Shown one piece after another: positions 61,701 through 64,000 of a stretch of DNA of 64,000 nt. The position numbers and the translations under genes were made by a program. The stretch comes from Bradyrhizobium diazoefficiens (lineage in GTDB: Bacteria; Pseudomonadota; Alphaproteobacteria; Rhizobiales; Xanthobacteraceae): assembly GCF_016599855.1 (NCBI RefSeq), contig NZ_CP067041.1:5208001-5272000 (forward strand), in the 5' to 3' direction. The stretch's first letter is position 1; each line of letters begins with the position of its first letter. Below the pieces are notes generated by a model. That model was not told the DNA's origin. It was given only the letters and a program-made list of their open reading frames with translations, and did not search any database.

Positions 61701-62092
61701 TTCTGAAGCGTCTGTATGATCTCGGGATCGAGCCGCTCGCTCATTGCAGTGAAGCCGCTGAGATCGGCAAACAACACGGTGACGGTGCGGCGGTTGGCTT
61801 CGCTATCGATCTGGCCCGTCTGCGGTCGAAATGCGTGTTGAGTCTCGGACGCCGGCACGAGCGGTGGAGAGGACGACGACCTGATCGGAACCGTCATCGA
61901 GCTTGTCCGCTGCAATGCCTGCTCGCCACCCTGGGCGGCCTCGCCGACAAGAGCGCCGCATTTCGGGCAGTAGACGAAATCCGGCGCGCATGGAAAGCCG
62001 CAGCCAGCGCACGCGCGCGGCTGCTTCGTGCCGCACTTCGGGCAGAAGGCAAAACCGTTCTGAACCTCAGAACCGCAACCCGAGCACGTCAT
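58766..62092 (-). CDS. Multidomain class III cyclase with zinc ribbons, AAA ATPase and TPRs
   Basis: 1108 residues. Two double-CxxC zinc ribbons (Cys3/6/17/20 and Cys28/31/42/45) start the protein. A class III cyclase follows with Asp110 (VLFADLSGFTAM), Asp154 (FIGDALLALF) and NTAQRLQSMAPPDEV. Then an AAA/STAND ATPase has Walker A GEAGIGKT (332-339) and Walker B LLIIVEDLH (462-470). The remaining part is TPR repeats (about 750-1100). Such proteins couple ligand or partner binding by the TPRs to cyclase output. The start at 62092 gives the first Cys at position 3; longer ORFs add unlike residues. The metal residues look complete, so an active cyclase is plausible. Confidence 0.92.
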   Translation of the reverse strand: MTCSGCGSEVQNGFAFCPKCGTKQPRACAGCGFPCAPDFVYCPKCGALVGEAAQGGEQALQRTSSMTVPIRSSSSPPLVPASETQHAFRPQTGQIDSEANRRTVTVLFADLSGFTAMSERLDPEIIQTLQNELFEELTAAVQGFGGFVDKFIGDALLALFGAPAAHEDDPERAVRAALDMIKRTERLSDRAKVYAGAPLLLHIGINTGHVVAGGLGVGVAKSYSVIGDTVNTAQRLQSMAPPDEVLIGPLTYRLTRHAFSYESLGEVSLKGKMGSVLVHRLKGPLDMPRAARGLDTLGLSAPLIGREAELARVIGSLDRACGGAAQLVRLVGEAGIGKTRLVNEFVARIRDEGRFEGVAIRQAVCSPLGEQSYGTLAAVLRSAYGIAQKASAVEAEARLAEALSELGLAAEEAERLMPLYVHVLGLGGPDTVLRHVEPEQLRRQIFFAIRTVFERRLASSPLLIIVEDLHWADAVSLEALRFLMDRLERTRLMLLFTHRPMLELDQFGSGRISHTTIRLPPLGDVDGQKLLAAFFSHGWREPPGSLFSRILERASGNPLFLEEIIRGLIEAGALERDGSQWRIKSGEAAADIPASIQALLLARLDRLPHEVRRLAQEAAVIGPRFDVALLVAAATERAKVEAGLELLCDAEIVEEVAGSNSISLRSYRFTQTMLQDVIYQNLLLQRRIELHGRIGAALERLYGSEPERLEDLVLLGHHFSLSANKPKGARYLRAAGDRARATYANDDAIRLYQQALAVLLTDGECDPERLVLYERIADLCGAAGHRNTAEEHYQSALEGHRAAADRIGEARILRKLGRLLWDAGKRIKAETHYAEAAERLGGAEAPIEWAHLSQERGRLAFRMGDHMAAARWADEALGYARSAPAAADEQTRLEAARAIAEALNTKGVALARLGRHQDAVREVEQSVAAAEAAGLLNVACRGYTNLGVLYTIVDPAQAMEVCRRGLDVAHRIGDLGFQARLLANFAVACCTFTDKCTDKGVPAAEKAIEIDRALDQREHLPVPLIVLGQIHQCHLRPDQAARCYNEAIEVASETGEPQQLFPCYDGLATLNLDRGDMPEAERYFALADDVCTRHGLDPAGLIVLPFLD

Positions 62093-62411
62093 GGCCCCAA
62101 ACCCTGCGGAAGCCGTGATCCGAGATCTGCTGGACCCACTTAATGGGCCCAGGATATGGAGCACAATGGGCTCGGCGCGCTGGAAGAGCAAGTGGCGGCC
62201 GGTCTACGCCTGCCGTAGCGGGCCCGCACGGCGAGGCGATGTTGCGGATGCGCTGGCGAGCCGAAAGGCAGCTGCTGCGCGCCGACCCGTACGCGGTGGC
62301 CACATGTCCGCATGCGGTAGCGTCAATTGACACAAGCACCATCACCGCTACCCTACCCAGAAGAACAAACAACAAGGGGCAGGGAATCGCCGTGACTGGA
62401 GTCTTCGCGTT
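62093..62411. other. Gap between the multidomain cyclase and the MFS gene
   Basis: 319 bases of shared upstream DNA for two divergent genes. It contains a 10-base palindrome GTCAATTGAC (62322-62331), which may or may not be a site. No gene or repeat is seen. Confidence 0.4.
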
Positions 62412-63674
62412 GTGAGCGCAACCGCGCGGCGTTCGGCGCTCGCACCATTCCGCATCCGCAACTATCGCTTCCAGTGGCCGTCCGACCTGCTCACCTCGTG
62501 GGCGTTCGAGGTGGAGACGCTCGTGCTCGGCTGGTACATTATGGTCGAGACCGGCTCGGTGCTGCTGCTGACCGTCATGGCCTCGCTGCAATATGTCGGG
62601 ACGCTGATTGCGCCCGTGCTCGGGATGGTCGGCGACCGCATGGGTCATCGCGACCTCCTGGTTGTGATGCGCCTCACCTACACGGTACTCGCCTCGACCA
62701 TCATGGTGCTGGCACTGACCGACCATCTTGCGCCGCTCAACGTCATGATCATCGTCGCGATCATGGGCCTGATCCGCCCCTCCGATCTCGGCGTGCGCGG
62801 GGCGCTGCTTGCCGACATCATGCCGCCCGAGCAGCTGGTCGGCGCCATCAGCCTTGCACGCACGACGCAGGATAGCGCACGCATTGCCGGCGCGTTGACC
62901 GGCGCAGGCTTGTTCGCCCTCCTTGGCATCGGCCTCGTCTATGCTGCGATCGCCAGCTTCTACCTCGTCGCAGCGATTCTGATGTTCTGCCTGAGCCGGC
63001 CGGAAAAGTCGGTCACCACAACGGACCTCCCCGCGAACAGCCACGCCGTCTCGCGATTGCTGGGCGATCTGAAGGAAGGCATCGTCTATGCCTGGAACGG
63101 CCCGGGGATGCGCGCTGCGCTGTGCGTCGCCTTCCTGGCCAACCTCACGGCGTTTCCGATCACCAACGGATTGCTGCCCTTTGTTGCGCGCGACATCTTC
63201 CACACCGACCAGACCGGTCTCGGCTATCTGTCGGCGAGCTTTGCCGCGGGCTCGCTGACGGGCTCCATCACGCTGAGCCTCGTCAGCGGGGTCCGCATCG
63301 CCCGGCTTTTGATCGGCGCGACGCTGGCCTGGTACGCGATGTTGCTGGTATTCGTCGAAATCAGGACCATGCCGATCGCCATGGCCTGCCTCATGCTCGC
63401 CGGCATCGCCCAGAGCATGTCGATGATCTCTGCGGCCGTGATCCTGATGCGCACGGCCAGCGCGCATCTGCGCGGCCGCGTCATGGGCGTACGGATGATG
63501 GTGATCTATGGCCTGCCGATCGGATTGCTCGCGGCGGGCAGCCTGATCGACCTGATCGGCTATTCCGCCATGGGCTCGGTTTATGCGGTCGCGGGCATCA
63601 TTATGATGTTGGGGATCGCGGTACGCTGGCGCGACGATCTGTGGCCGGCGCACGCCCCGGCCAATACGGGATGA
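62412..63674 (+). CDS. MFS transporter
   Basis: 420 residues with about twelve helices. The start FRIRNYRFQWPSDLLTSWAFEVETLVLGWYI, the loop GMVGDRMGHRDLLV after helix 2, and the position of Asp/Arg charges resemble the enterobactin exporter (EntS)-type MFS family. A GTG start at 62412 has GGAG 10 bases upstream. The substrate is unknown; a Crp/Fnr gene is convergent at the 3' end. Confidence 0.85.
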   Translation: MSATARRSALAPFRIRNYRFQWPSDLLTSWAFEVETLVLGWYIMVETGSVLLLTVMASLQYVGTLIAPVLGMVGDRMGHRDLLVVMRLTYTVLASTIMVLALTDHLAPLNVMIIVAIMGLIRPSDLGVRGALLADIMPPEQLVGAISLARTTQDSARIAGALTGAGLFALLGIGLVYAAIASFYLVAAILMFCLSRPEKSVTTTDLPANSHAVSRLLGDLKEGIVYAWNGPGMRAALCVAFLANLTAFPITNGLLPFVARDIFHTDQTGLGYLSASFAAGSLTGSITLSLVSGVRIARLLIGATLAWYAMLLVFVEIRTMPIAMACLMLAGIAQSMSMISAAVILMRTASAHLRGRVMGVRMMVIYGLPIGLLAAGSLIDLIGYSAMGSVYAVAGIIMMLGIAVRWRDDLWPAHAPANTG

Positions 63675-63695
63675 CGGGACAGGCTCTCTCGCGCC

Positions 63696-64000
63696 TTAAT
63701 CGCCGTACCTGCGCAGCCGCTCGATATCGAGGATGGTGACGCCGCCATATTCGAGCCGCAGCAGCCCCTCCTTCTCCAGCCGGTTGAGCGCCCGGTTGGC
63801 GTTCTGGCGCGACATGCCGGAGAGTGCGCCAATCTCCTCCTGGGTAATCTCCAGATGGGCGGTCGATTCCGGATAGAGGATCGGGTTGAACAGCGAGGCG
63901 ATGCCGCGCGCGAGGCGCGCGGTGGCATCCAGCGTGCGATTAACCTCGATCATGCCGATGAACTGGCCGAGCCGCTCGTTGAGCTGGCGGACCAGGAAGC
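63696..64000 (-). CDS. Crp/Fnr family transcription regulator, C-terminal part (5' end beyond the window)
   Basis: The frame is open to the window edge and gives about 100 residues. The C-terminal winged helix reads EITQEEIGALSGMSRQNANR then ALNRLEKEGLLRLEYGGVTIL, which is the DNA-recognition helix and wing of Crp/Fnr proteins. RQLNERLGQFIGMIE upstream is the dimer helix. The effector domain lies beyond the window, so the sensed signal cannot be named. Confidence 0.9.
   Translation of the reverse strand, partial: FLVRQLNERLGQFIGMIEVNRTLDATARLARGIASLFNPILYPESTAHLEITQEEIGALSGMSRQNANRALNRLEKEGLLRLEYGGVTILDIERLRRYGD

Overview
The window is GC-rich, densely coded DNA from an alphaproteobacterium, most probably Bradyrhizobium or a close relative in the Nitrobacteraceae. 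The reasons are the gene content (DUF1127 and DUF1236 proteins, a rhizobial-type LPS cluster with LpsL-, LpcC- and WbpM-like enzymes, several class III cyclases, a form II CoxL) and at least five families of short palindromic intergenic repeats of the kind common in that genus. I see no rRNA, tRNA, CRISPR array or intact insertion sequence. The gene order reads as chromosome.

Layout. 1-10.2 kb: the start of a metallophosphoesterase gene, thiD, a hybrid histidine kinase whose membrane sensor matches the plant ethylene-receptor domain at every position I could check, a stand-alone RAM domain protein, a diheme cytochrome c, a CHRD protein, a PLP-dependent cystathionine synthase relative, a c'-type cytochrome, an orphan form II CoxL and a DUF1127 protein. 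10.5-39.4 kb: a long envelope region. It holds murJ, an aminotransferase and oxidoreductase pair for an amino sugar, manC, lpsL, a flippase-like membrane protein, a WbpL/WbpV/WbpM-like set (probably N-acetylquinovosamine synthesis and O-chain initiation), glycosyltransferases, an O-antigen ligase, hldE, hldD, waaF, an LpcC-like transferase, galE, an MsbA-like exporter and, further on, lpxO. The region is interrupted at 28.4-29.7 kb by a small segment carrying a PemK/MazF-like toxin. A 117-bp copy of the waaF 3' end closes that segment.

39.6-45.4 kb: a phasin-like gene overlapping a ParA ATPase gene, then the methylation cycle genes ahcY and metK behind an uncharacterised methyltransferase with an HTH-like N-terminus. 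45.5-47.6 kb: a decaying locus with a caspase-like pseudogene, an intact DUF2167 gene and a site-2 protease gene. Both damaged genes carry an internal TAG. 47.8-53.7 kb: a liv-type ABC importer transcribed into a MetE-like methyltransferase gene. 54.2-64 kb: a lipoprotein, purU, a HemD-like protein, two class III cyclases of different architecture (one DUF5939, one 1108 residues with zinc ribbons, AAA ATPase and TPRs), a peroxiredoxin-like protein, an MFS transporter and the C-terminal part of a Crp/Fnr regulator.

How the genes fit together. The middle third supplies sugar nucleotides (GDP-mannose, UDP-galacturonate, UDP-galactose, ADP-heptose, probably UDP-QuiNAc and a 3-amino sugar), core and O-chain transferases, export and ligation, and lipid A hydroxylation. 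The methylation genes make and recycle SAM for the adjacent methyltransferase. The most interesting candidates are the ethylene-receptor-like kinase, the toxin segment at the waaF end, the ParA/phasin pair, the double-amber protease locus, and the methyltransferase linked to metK and ahcY.
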